From Flavobacteriaceae bacterium UBA3611 (lineage in GTDB: Bacteria > Bacteroidota > Bacteroidia > Flavobacteriales > Flavobacteriaceae), in contig DFLU01000013.1 in the NCBI GenBank assembly GCA_002375495.1, positions 12,007 through 76,006 on the forward strand: DNA of 64,000 bases, read 5' to 3'. Under the pieces are notes generated by a model, which was not told the origin of the DNA, made no database searches, and saw only the letters and a program-made list of their open reading frames with translations. Below are positions 25,743-31,465 of the stretch, in pieces; position 1 is the first letter of the stretch, and the number at the start of each line of letters is the position of its first letter. The position numbers were made by a program, and so were the translations under genes.

Positions 25743-25997
25743 ATGAAAAATATAATTGTAACTGGGTGTATCCTCTTATCGATGGCTGCTACCTTTACAT
25801 CATGTCGGGAAACTGAAGAAAAGACCGAAGCAGAAGCATTAGTAGAAGAAATGCAAGCTGAAGGTGCTGAAGTGAAAGTAAAAGAAGATGACGGCGATGT
25901 AAAAATAAAGATGGAAACCGAAGATAAGAAGGTGAAAATCAAAGAAGACGACGGAGATCAGAAAATCAAGATCAAAACCGATAACGACGACGCATAA
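25743..25997 (+). CDS. Small acidic SCRET-motif lipoprotein (copy 3, alternating K/D/E tail)
   Basis: 84 residues. The lipobox FTSC ends at C21, followed by RETEEKTEAEALVEEM. The tail contains repeated KVKIKEDDGDQKIKIK-like units (VKEDDGDVKIKMETEDKKVK), a beta-like alternation of charged and small hydrophobic residues and not the helix seen in copy 2. It ends at a terminator (26020-26044), which closes the operon. Function unknown; it shares the signal peptide and SCRET motif with its neighbours. Confidence 0.76.
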   Translation: MKNIIVTGCILLSMAATFTSCRETEEKTEAEALVEEMQAEGAEVKVKEDDGDVKIKMETEDKKVKIKEDDGDQKIKIKTDNDDA

Positions 25998-26019
25998 TTA
26001 AATGCGCTTCAATAATAAG

Positions 26020-26044
26020 CCCCCTGTACCCAGGGGGTTTTTTT
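26020..26044 (+). terminator. Rho-independent terminator of the lipoprotein operon
   Basis: CCCCCTG (26020-26026) pairs with CAGGGGG (26031-26037) around a 4-base loop, then seven T. It also touches the end of the converging regulator gene, which it could serve as well. Confidence 0.9.
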
Positions 26045-26813
26045 ATGTGTTCAAATTATTAATCTGTCCCTTTAATTCGTCCATAGATTGCTGCAATTGC
26101 CGCAACAGAGAGCTTTCTGAAGGCTCATCGAGACCGAAGGTTAATTTACTGTTCACCATCCACAATTCTTGGATGTTCTTCACTTCAACTTCCAAGGGCA
26201 AGTATTCTGGATTTAAGGAAACAAGACGCACCTTATCGGGTGCATTGGCAACCTTTTGAAGCTTTTTCACCAACACCGAATCATGTAACACCACGATATA
26301 GATTTTGCTATCGCTTGCCTCAGCAATACTAGGCACAGCTTTACCTAAAACCCACTCGTTAGGACGAATATTAGGCAACATACTATCTCCCTCTACCTGA
26401 AAACCTCTATAAGTAGCATTTCGGTACTGTGGCAAAGGGATATTAAAAGCAGGTAGTGTCTCGTACCAAGATACATCTTGGATGTTATGTGGATACCCCG
26501 CTGCAGCTTTCTGGTTTACTAACAAGATACTTTCTTGATCGTCTTGGTTAATGGAAATTACTTTCGGACTCACATTGCCGCCCGTAATATCTACAAATTG
26601 TGTGTAGCTCTGCCCAAAGAGCCATAACGGGTTTACATTGAACTGCCGCAACAACTCCATCACTACTTTGCCAGACAATTTGGTCTTACCACGCTCTATA
26701 TCTGCCGTGGTCGCACCAATCCCTAATAACTCTGCAAACGATTGCTGGGTATGATGTTGCTCTTCACGAATCTTCTTAAAACGCTTCGCCTCTATTGAAA
26801 GTTTAGATTCCAT
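26043..26813 (-). CDS. XRE-HTH / S24 peptidase LexA-like transcriptional regulator
   Basis: 256 residues. An N-terminal helix-turn-helix of the XRE type (TQQSFAELLGIGATTADIERGKTKLS, about 22-47) is followed by a linker and a C-terminal S24/LexA-like domain. Features of self-cleaving repressors are visible: an Ala-Gly pair (A105-G106 in KAAAGYP), the catalytic serine S144 in VEGDSMLPN, and a lysine at 183/184 in LVKKLQK. This predicts a repressor inactivated by RecA-stimulated autocleavage, as in LexA or phage CI. It is divergent from a radical SAM gene; four similar sites lie in the 102-base gap. No lexA-like protein of the usual HTH type is seen in the window. Confidence 0.86.
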   Translation of the reverse strand: MESKLSIEAKRFKKIREEQHHTQQSFAELLGIGATTADIERGKTKLSGKVVMELLRQFNVNPLWLFGQSYTQFVDITGGNVSPKVISINQDDQESILLVNQKAAAGYPHNIQDVSWYETLPAFNIPLPQYRNATYRGFQVEGDSMLPNIRPNEWVLGKAVPSIAEASDSKIYIVVLHDSVLVKKLQKVANAPDKVRLVSLNPEYLPLEVEVKNIQELWMVNSKLTFGLDEPSESSLLRQLQQSMDELKGQINNLNT

Positions 26814-26833
26814 GTTCCGAAGATACTATTATT

Positions 26834-26907
26834 TGGAATATATCCAAAACTTCACGTGGATTATTTCCAATTATGCGGATATTTTCCATAATTTTGTACA
26901 TATTCCA
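26834..26907. promoter_or_regulatory. Four phased operator-like sites (TGGA-N5-TCCA) between regulator and radical SAM gene
   Basis: Three strong inverted repeats with half-sites GGA/TCC and a 5-base gap are centred at 26840 (TGGA-ATATA-TCCA), 26863 (TGGA-TTATT-TCCA) and 26882 (CGGA-TATTT-TCCA). A weaker one is centred at 26901 (TGTA-CATAT-TCCA). Spacings of 23, 19 and 19 bases put them close to the same face of the helix. The last two bracket the -7 box of the radical SAM gene. Probable binding sites for the HTH-S24 regulator. Confidence 0.75.
26889..26896 (+). promoter_or_regulatory. Candidate -7 box of the radical SAM gene (TAATTTTG)
   Basis: TAATTTTG matches TAnnTTTG, lies between the third and fourth operator-like sites, and ends 19 bases before the ATG. 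A bound repressor would cover it. Confidence 0.6.
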
Positions 26908-26915
26908 AAATTGCT

Positions 26916-28202
26916 ATGGATTACGAACGAATTAAAGAAAAATTGAATATCCTTGCCGACGCCGCAAAGTACGATGTGTCTTGTGCCTCAAGCGGAAGCA
27001 AACGAACCAACAAAAACAACAGACTGGGAAATAGTTCTGGCATGGGTATTTGTCATACTTATACCGAAGATGGCCGCTGCGTCTCTCTCCTAAAAATCTT
27101 GCTTACCAACCATTGTATCTTTGATTGTGCCTATTGTGTTACCCGAAAGAGTAACGATATAAAACGGGCGGCATTTAAAGTGCAGGAAGTGGTAGATTTA
27201 ACAATTGCTTTTTATCGCCGTAACTATATTGAAGGATTGTTCTTGAGTAGCGGTATTTTTAAAAATGCAGACGCTACGATGGAACGTCTTGTAGAAGTAG
27301 CCAAAAAACTGCGCGAAGAAGAAAATTTTAACGGTTACATACATTTAAAATCAATTCCCGGCGCGAGCGACGAGCTCATGCGTGAGGCTGGGCTCTATGC
27401 AGACCGATTGTCTGTGAATATTGAAATTCCTACTGAAAAAGGACTCAAATTGTTGGCTCCTGATAAAAATCGCGAAGATTTTTTGAAACCGATGCGCAAA
27501 GTTAAAAACGAAATTATTCAGTATAAAAGTGAAAAAAAACTGATTAAAAGCACTCCCATCTATGCCCCTGCTGGGCAAAGCACGCAAATGATCATCGGGG
27601 CGAGCAATGAAACTGATGCCGAAATTATGTACACATCGGCTTATTTCTATAAAAAATTTCAAATGAAACGGGTGTATTATTCTGGCTATATCCCCATAAG
27701 TCACGACCATCGCTTGCCTGCTATCGGCACTGAAGTACCAATGCTTCGGGAAAACAGGTTGTATCAAACAGATTGGTTGTTGCGTTTTTACGGATTTGAT
27801 ATTCGTGAAATCCTAAACAAAGAGCACCCAAACCTAGAAAGTGATATCGACCCAAAATTAAGCTGGGCATTACGCAATCTAGATCAATTTCCGGTAGATA
27901 TTAATCGGGCAGAAAAACGCCTGTTGGCAAGAATACCAGGTGTTGGCATGAAATCGGTACAAAAAATTATACAAGCGCGCCGTTACAGAAAACTGAATTG
28001 GGAAAACTTAAAAGCTATAGGCATTGCGATGAACAGGGCAAAGTTTTTTATGGTGTGCGATTCGCGAGAATTTGAAAGTAAAGACCGAACCGCTGCCCAG
28101 CTAAAAAGTTTAATTTTATCGCAATCGTCTAGCAAATTTTCGAAAGCACACAGTACGCAACTAAACTTATTTAGTTCGATTGAGACTCCTATTGCAGTAT
28201 GA
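26916..28202 (+). CDS. Putative DNA modification/repair radical SAM protein
   Basis: 428 residues. The radical SAM cluster motif C-x3-C-x2-C is C67-C71-C74 (CIFDCAYC). The family pattern is NRLGNSSGMGICHTYTEDGRC before it and GLFLSSGIFKNADATMERLVEVAKKLR after it. A helix-hairpin-helix DNA-binding motif (RIPGVGMKSVQKIIQARRYRKL) is near residues 338-360. This matches the family annotated as putative DNA modification/repair radical SAM protein, whose genes usually sit next to a uracil-DNA-glycosylase-linked partner. The reaction is unknown. It overlaps the next gene by 4 bases (ATGA) and its promoter carries the S24 regulator sites. Confidence 0.88.
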   Translation: MDYERIKEKLNILADAAKYDVSCASSGSKRTNKNNRLGNSSGMGICHTYTEDGRCVSLLKILLTNHCIFDCAYCVTRKSNDIKRAAFKVQEVVDLTIAFYRRNYIEGLFLSSGIFKNADATMERLVEVAKKLREEENFNGYIHLKSIPGASDELMREAGLYADRLSVNIEIPTEKGLKLLAPDKNREDFLKPMRKVKNEIIQYKSEKKLIKSTPIYAPAGQSTQMIIGASNETDAEIMYTSAYFYKKFQMKRVYYSGYIPISHDHRLPAIGTEVPMLRENRLYQTDWLLRFYGFDIREILNKEHPNLESDIDPKLSWALRNLDQFPVDINRAEKRLLARIPGVGMKSVQKIIQARRYRKLNWENLKAIGIAMNRAKFFMVCDSREFESKDRTAAQLKSLILSQSSSKFSKAHSTQLNLFSSIETPIAV

Positions 28203-28969
28203 GAAAAATTTTAGTCTATGATGGCTCTTTTGATGGATTTTTAACTGCAATTTTTGATGTTTATGATGAGAAATTGACCGATGTAACCATTCAACCAAAA
28301 CATCGCAGCACACAGAATTTCTTTGATACTAGTTCCGAGGTAGTTACAGACGAGAAGAAAGCACATCGCGTTTGGGAAGGTATTTCGAAAGCGTGTTCAA
28401 AGACAGGCAAAACGAATATCTATCGCGCTTTTTTAAGTGAACTTGACGGAATTGAAGACACCCTATTTCATTTTATAAAACGCAGTTTGGCCGAGCGTGT
28501 TGATGTGGCAAAAGACTATGGTGATGCTGAAATTCTTAAAATTTCAAAAGTGGTAAAAATGGTGGGTAGGGAAAAACATAGAATGGACGCCTTTGTGCGT
28601 TTTAGGCAAACAAAAGACGGGCTTTACTTCGCAACCGTTTCTCCAGATTTCAATGTGCTGCCCCTACTTATCAAACATTTCAAGAGCCGCTATGCCGACC
28701 AGCAATGGATTATCTATGACTTAAAACGGGACTATGGCATTTATTATAACCTACAAGAAGTCACAACGATTGTTTTGGAAAACAGCGACGCTTTCCGAAG
28801 CAACTCAAAAAATGGTTCCTTTTTCACAGAGGAAGAAATGGTTTTTGAATCACTTTGGAAAAATTACTTTAAAAGTACCAACATCGTTTCTCGAAAGAAC
28901 ACAAAATTACATCTCCAGCACGTTCCCAAACGCTATTGGAAATACCTAAGCGAGAAATCTCCCGTTTAA
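28199..28969 (+). CDS. DUF4130-type DNA metabolism partner of the radical SAM protein
   Basis: 256 residues. It starts MRKILVYDGSFDGFLTAIFDVYDEK and continues to VKMVGREKHRMDAFVRFRQ and FVLPLLIKHFKSRYADQQWIIYDLKRDYGIYY-like segments, the pattern of the probable DNA metabolism protein that pairs with the radical SAM protein (in some species fused to a uracil-DNA glycosylase domain). Here no glycosylase domain is fused; the C-terminus (LQHVPKRYWKYLSEKSPV) ends the protein. It starts 4 bases inside the previous gene. Predicted role: partner in DNA base repair or modification. Confidence 0.85.
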   Translation: MRKILVYDGSFDGFLTAIFDVYDEKLTDVTIQPKHRSTQNFFDTSSEVVTDEKKAHRVWEGISKACSKTGKTNIYRAFLSELDGIEDTLFHFIKRSLAERVDVAKDYGDAEILKISKVVKMVGREKHRMDAFVRFRQTKDGLYFATVSPDFNVLPLLIKHFKSRYADQQWIIYDLKRDYGIYYNLQEVTTIVLENSDAFRSNSKNGSFFTEEEMVFESLWKNYFKSTNIVSRKNTKLHLQHVPKRYWKYLSEKSPV

Positions 28970-29015
28970 AAAAATAAAATTAACTTTATCGTCTAATTTT
29001 TTAAACCAACCCATT

Positions 29016-29270
29016 ATGAAAAAAGTATTTGTAAGTTTTGCAGCGCTGGCCTTAGTAGTATCTATATACTCTTGTAGAGAAACTACAGAAGAAAAAGCAG
29101 AAGATGCAATCGAAGCCGCTGCACAAGACACAGAAGACAACCTAGAAGCCGCAGGTGATGCAATTGAAGAAGCCGCAGAAGAAACAGGAGACGCTATTGA
29201 AAACGCAGCCAATGAAGTGAAGGAAGAAATTGAAGGAACCGACGATGTAAATGGAGATGACGACAATTAA
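29016..29270 (+). CDS. Small acidic SCRET-motif lipoprotein (copy 4)
   Basis: 84 residues. Signal peptide MKKVFVSFAALALVVSIYSC (C20), then RETTEEKAEDAIEAAAQDTED and repeated GDAIEEAAEETGDAIENAANE. The helical repeats are LEA-like: alternating Ala and Glu/Asp with a near seven-residue period. It is nearly the same as copy 5 (29330-29560), so recent tandem duplication is likely. No full TAnnTTTG box is seen upstream; TAACTTTA near 28980 is close. Confidence 0.8.
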   Translation: MKKVFVSFAALALVVSIYSCRETTEEKAEDAIEAAAQDTEDNLEAAGDAIEEAAEETGDAIENAANEVKEEIEGTDDVNGDDDN

Positions 29271-29329
29271 TACTGAAATGTTGTATATTATTTTTATATT
29301 GTAAAAAATTAACCATTAACTCTAACAAA

Positions 29330-29560
29330 ATGAAGAAAGTATTAGTATCATTCGCAGCCCTTGCACTTGTGTTCTCAATCTACTCGTGTAGAGAGACTAC
29401 AGAAGAAAAAGCAGAAGATGCTGTTGAAGCCGCTGCACAAGACACAGAAGACAACGTTGAAGCTGCAGGAAATGCAGTTGAAGACGCTGCAAATGAGGCA
29501 GGCGAAGAAATTGAAGAAGAAATTGACGAAACCGACGATATGGACGGTGACGGAAATTAA
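29330..29560 (+). CDS. Small acidic SCRET-motif lipoprotein (copy 5, duplicate of copy 4)
   Basis: 76 residues, with the same signal peptide type (MKKVLVSFAALALVFSIYSC, C20), then RETTEEKAEDAVEAAAQDTED and AANEAGEEIEEEIDETDD. The two genes share most of the signal peptide and first 30 mature residues, then differ by an internal deletion of eight residues. A terminator follows (29581-29613). The role is unknown; the acidic, low-complexity mature chain suggests a charge-based or stress-protective surface role. Confidence 0.8.
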   Translation: MKKVLVSFAALALVFSIYSCRETTEEKAEDAVEAAAQDTEDNVEAAGNAVEDAANEAGEEIEEEIDETDDMDGDGN

Positions 29561-29580
29561 TTGATTTCTTTTATCCGAAT

Positions 29581-29613
29581 TAGAAAAGCCCGCTCGTTGA
29601 GTGGGCTTTTCTA
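29581..29613 (+). terminator. Terminator after the SCRET lipoprotein copies
   Basis: TAGAAAAGCCCGCTC (29581-29595) pairs with GAGTGGGCTTTTCTA (29599-29613), a 15-bp stem with one G-U pair and a 3-base loop. The T-rich tail is partly inside the stem. Confidence 0.85.
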
Positions 29614-29772
29614 ATTTCTAGTAATTCAATTTACAAAGGTGCAGTTCGAAAGTTCAGAAAAAATGTATCTTGCTATCCTGAAAAAGTGCGTTGAGATAAT
29701 ATAAAACCATATGCTGATCTTGAAATAACGCACAGTTTAATATATCATAGTAACAAAATTCACTGTCGATTC

Positions 29773-30192
29773 ATGTCTAAAACACTTCTTAGGCCAATCA
29801 CCCAAGCACCGTTTAGCCTTATCCTACTATATGTGTGTATTTACATCACATGGGGTTTTGCCATGAACTACATTGGCCAACTCCTAGAAATTGCGAAGTT
29901 TCAGAACTGGTGGCAAGTGATTACATGTTACGGCTTATATATGATCCCCGTCTCATTAGTACTTCGGAAATATTCTGTCTTCGATCAATACTGTTATGGC
30001 CTTTTGGCCATGGGGTTACTAGAATTTGCTGGATATACCCTCGGAACATCGTATGTTTATCCAAATAATATATTAGTTCAGTGGTTTGGCCCCTATACCT
30101 TCGCACTGCTGATGACCCTCTTTTTTGCCGCCTATTTTCCGTTAGGAAATAGTTTGGTTAAATTGATAAAAAATCGCATTTTTACCGACTAA
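29773..30192 (+). CDS. Integral membrane protein, unknown function
   Basis: 139 residues with about four membrane helices (FSLILLYVCIYITWGFAM, VITCYGLYMIPVSLVL, YGLLAMGLLEFAGYTLGTSYV, FALLMTLFFAAYFPLG). No known domain is recognised. Several polar residues within the helices (N, Q, Y, W) could support a channel-like or enzyme role but this is a guess. It starts at an ATG (MSKTLLRP) after a 212-base gap that holds only the terminator above and AT-rich sequence with no clear promoter box. Confidence 0.6.
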   Translation: MSKTLLRPITQAPFSLILLYVCIYITWGFAMNYIGQLLEIAKFQNWWQVITCYGLYMIPVSLVLRKYSVFDQYCYGLLAMGLLEFAGYTLGTSYVYPNNILVQWFGPYTFALLMTLFFAAYFPLGNSLVKLIKNRIFTD

Positions 30193-30300
30193 ATGCATAA
30201 AAAACCGATAAAAGTACGCAAAACTTAGTGTTTCAGCACTATAGGATTTTTGAAAACATCCCCCTATCATTGTATAGAAATTAAAACAAAAACCTATCTT

Positions 30301-30423
30301 ATGAAAAAACTAATGTTTATTTTAGCAGTGCTTGCTTTTACAGCTAGCTGTACTCCGGAAGACCAAGCAACTAACGAACAACAAATTGACAAAGCCGACT
30401 ACGAAATACCGCCAAACGGATAA
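30301..30423 (+). CDS. Very small lipoprotein, unknown function
   Basis: 40 residues. Signal peptide MKKLMFILAVLAFTASC with lipobox FTASC (C17), then TPEDQATNEQQIDKADYEI and a PPNG end. The mature chain is only 24 residues, near the lower limit for lipoproteins. It overlaps the following membrane protein gene in another frame (from about 30386). It is the shortest lipoprotein in a window rich in such genes. The clear signal peptide and stop support it; function unknown. Confidence 0.7.
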   Translation: MKKLMFILAVLAFTASCTPEDQATNEQQIDKADYEIPPNG

Positions 30424-30895
30424 AAGACGCAGTAGTATAGTACTAGGGGTGTTGCTAGCAATTATATTGATGGCAACACCTTTTTTATTTTATCTGTATA
30501 AATTCGCCCCTAGCGACAGTAAGATTTGGGAAACACCCTTTGGTACAATAGAATCTGGCGAATTTAAAAGTGCCCAGATCTATTTGCACGCCCTAGTTAC
30601 CAAGCTAACTTTTATCATTCTAACTGCCACATGGTTTTTAACATCGCGTAATTGGTGGAAATATGCCATCCTCGTTCCGCTTACCATGTTCTTATTCCAG
30701 CTTTCTGGGGTCATCAACTATAAAATCTCATATATAGATGAATTCGACTTCTGGTATTCGATACCCGTTATCCTTCCTATTATATTTTTATTGATCTTTA
30801 TCTCTTACCGAATCAGCAAACGAAGCAAAATTGCCGAACAACTACACCAAGAAGCTTCCGAAGAAGTAAGAAAGCTAATGAGTGACGAGTTGTAA
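30386..30895 (+). CDS. Integral membrane protein overlapping a small lipoprotein gene, start uncertain
   Basis: The +1 frame is open from 30332 to 30895. The stretch before the lipoprotein stop lacks an ATG; the first plausible start is the TTG at 30386 (LTKPTTKYRQTDKRRSS), giving 169 residues. Upstream parts of the frame are out-of-frame reading of the lipoprotein and are probably not translated. Four membrane helices follow (IVLGVLLAIILMATPFLFYLY, ALVTKLTFIILTATWFL, YAILVPLTMFLFQLSGVI, YSIPVILPIIFLLIFISY). The charged cytoplasmic tail is RISKRSKIAEQLHQEASEEV. Translational coupling to the lipoprotein is likely. No known family. Confidence 0.6.
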   Translation: MTKPTTKYRQTDKRRSSIVLGVLLAIILMATPFLFYLYKFAPSDSKIWETPFGTIESGEFKSAQIYLHALVTKLTFIILTATWFLTSRNWWKYAILVPLTMFLFQLSGVINYKISYIDEFDFWYSIPVILPIIFLLIFISYRISKRSKIAEQLHQEASEEVRKLMSDEL

Positions 30896-30930
30896 GTAGT
30901 TGGTAGTTGGTAGTTGGTAGTTGGTAGTTC
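30896..30930. repeat. Five-copy 7-bp tandem repeat (GTAGTTG)
   Basis: GTAGTTG occurs four times in a row, followed by GTAGTTC, right after the stop of the membrane protein. Such simple repeats vary in copy number by slippage. Confidence 0.85.
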
Positions 30931-30980
30931 AAAAAACAACTCCTCTTTTCCTGAACCAAGGTCAGCTCACTCGTTAAAAC

Positions 30981-31014
30981 AAATAAAGCCGAATCGAGAG
31001 ATTCGGCTTTATTT
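30981..31014. terminator. Bidirectional terminator between membrane protein gene and tRNA genes
   Basis: AAATAAAGCCGAATC (30981-30995) pairs with GATTCGGCTTTATTT (31000-31014), a 15-bp stem with a 4-base loop. A-rich and T-rich tails on both sides let it serve either direction. The tRNA-Leu gene reads toward it from the other strand. Confidence 0.9.
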
Positions 31015-31020
31015 TATTTG

Positions 31021-31106
31021 TACTGAAGACGGGACTTGAACCCGTACGGACATTACTGCCCACTGGATTTTAAGTCCAGCGTGTCTACCAATTCCACCAC
31101 TTCAGC
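31021..31106 (-). tRNA. tRNA-Leu (anticodon TAA)
   Basis: 86-base cloverleaf on the minus strand: acceptor GCTGAAG/CTTCAGT, anticodon arm CTGGA-CTTAAAA-TCCAG with anticodon TAA, a long variable arm as expected for a class II tRNA, and T arm ACGGGTTCAAGTCCCGT. CCA is not encoded. It lies 74 bases after tRNA-Gly in the same transcript. Confidence 0.92.
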
Positions 31107-31137
31107 ATTGGTATACTCTTACATACATCACCAGCGC

Positions 31138-31184
31138 GGTAGCTGAGTGTCCCGATGGCAATCGGGATGTATCGAAGCTGAGCG
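31138..31184. repeat. Hairpin element between the tRNA genes
   Basis: TCCCGAT (31150-31156) pairs with ATCGGGA (31161-31167) around GGCA. It is flanked by direct copies of GCTGAG (31142-31147 and 31177-31182). The pattern resembles short dispersed intergenic repeats of Flavobacteria; only one copy is seen here. Confidence 0.4.
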
Positions 31185-31253
31185 AAAAACGGGATTCGAA
31201 CCCGCGACCTCCACCTTGGCAAGGTGGCGCTCTACCAACTGAGCTATTTTCGC
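31181..31253 (-). tRNA. tRNA-Gly (anticodon GCC)
   Basis: 73-base cloverleaf on the minus strand: acceptor GCGAAAA/TTTTCGC, D arm AGCTCAGTTGGTAGAGC, anticodon arm CCACC-TTGCCAA-GGTGG with anticodon GCC, T arm GCGGGTTCGAATCCCGT. CCA is not encoded. It comes first in a two-tRNA transcript followed by tRNA-Leu. Confidence 0.93.
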
Positions 31254-31329
31254 GTTTGGTTGAAAAAAATACAGGCAAGGTGTCATTTATGTCTTCCTCT
31301 CGCTCCTTCGATCGCTCGTCGGAGACAGC

Positions 31330-31348
31330 CTGAGCTATTTTCGCGTTT
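31330..31348 (-). repeat. Duplicate of the first part of tRNA-Gly (19 bases)
   Basis: The 19 bases at 31330-31348 are identical to 31239-31257, which hold the start and D-stem of tRNA-Gly plus a few upstream bases. The copy lies 73 bases upstream of the real gene within its leader, and the rest of the tRNA is missing. It looks like a decayed partial tRNA duplication. Confidence 0.7.
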
Positions 31349-31421
31349 ATTTCTGAAAAAGATTCAGCTAATTTTTTGAATCCTTTTTAATAAAAGAACG
31401 ACTTCCTCCCGGAAGCGGATG

Positions 31422-31450
31422 CAAATTTAAAATATTTACTCCAAAACAAA
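31422..31450 (-). promoter_or_regulatory. Promoter of the tRNA-Gly/tRNA-Leu transcript
   Basis: Read on the minus strand: TTTG (31450-31447), a 17-base spacer, TAAATTTG (31429-31422). A good match to the Bacteroidota promoter. It is about 170 bases upstream of tRNA-Gly and 16 bases downstream of the mutS stop. Confidence 0.65.
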
Positions 31451-31465
31451 AGTATTTTACTGAAA

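Noticed and set aside
25472..25942. 156-residue antisense frame across the lipoprotein genes (and 28946-29266)
   Set aside because: It is Ser-rich antisense reading of GAA/GAC-rich lipoprotein genes, with no start signal and no domain.
30332..30385. Translation of the membrane protein from the TTG at 30332
   Set aside because: The residues (LLLQLAVLRKTKQL) are the out-of-frame reading of the lipoprotein gene and do not form a signal or helix consistent with the rest.
31138..31184. Hairpin between tRNAs as an attachment or integration site
   Set aside because: No integrase gene and no second copy was found, and the hairpin does not overlap a tRNA 3' end with a duplicated repeat.
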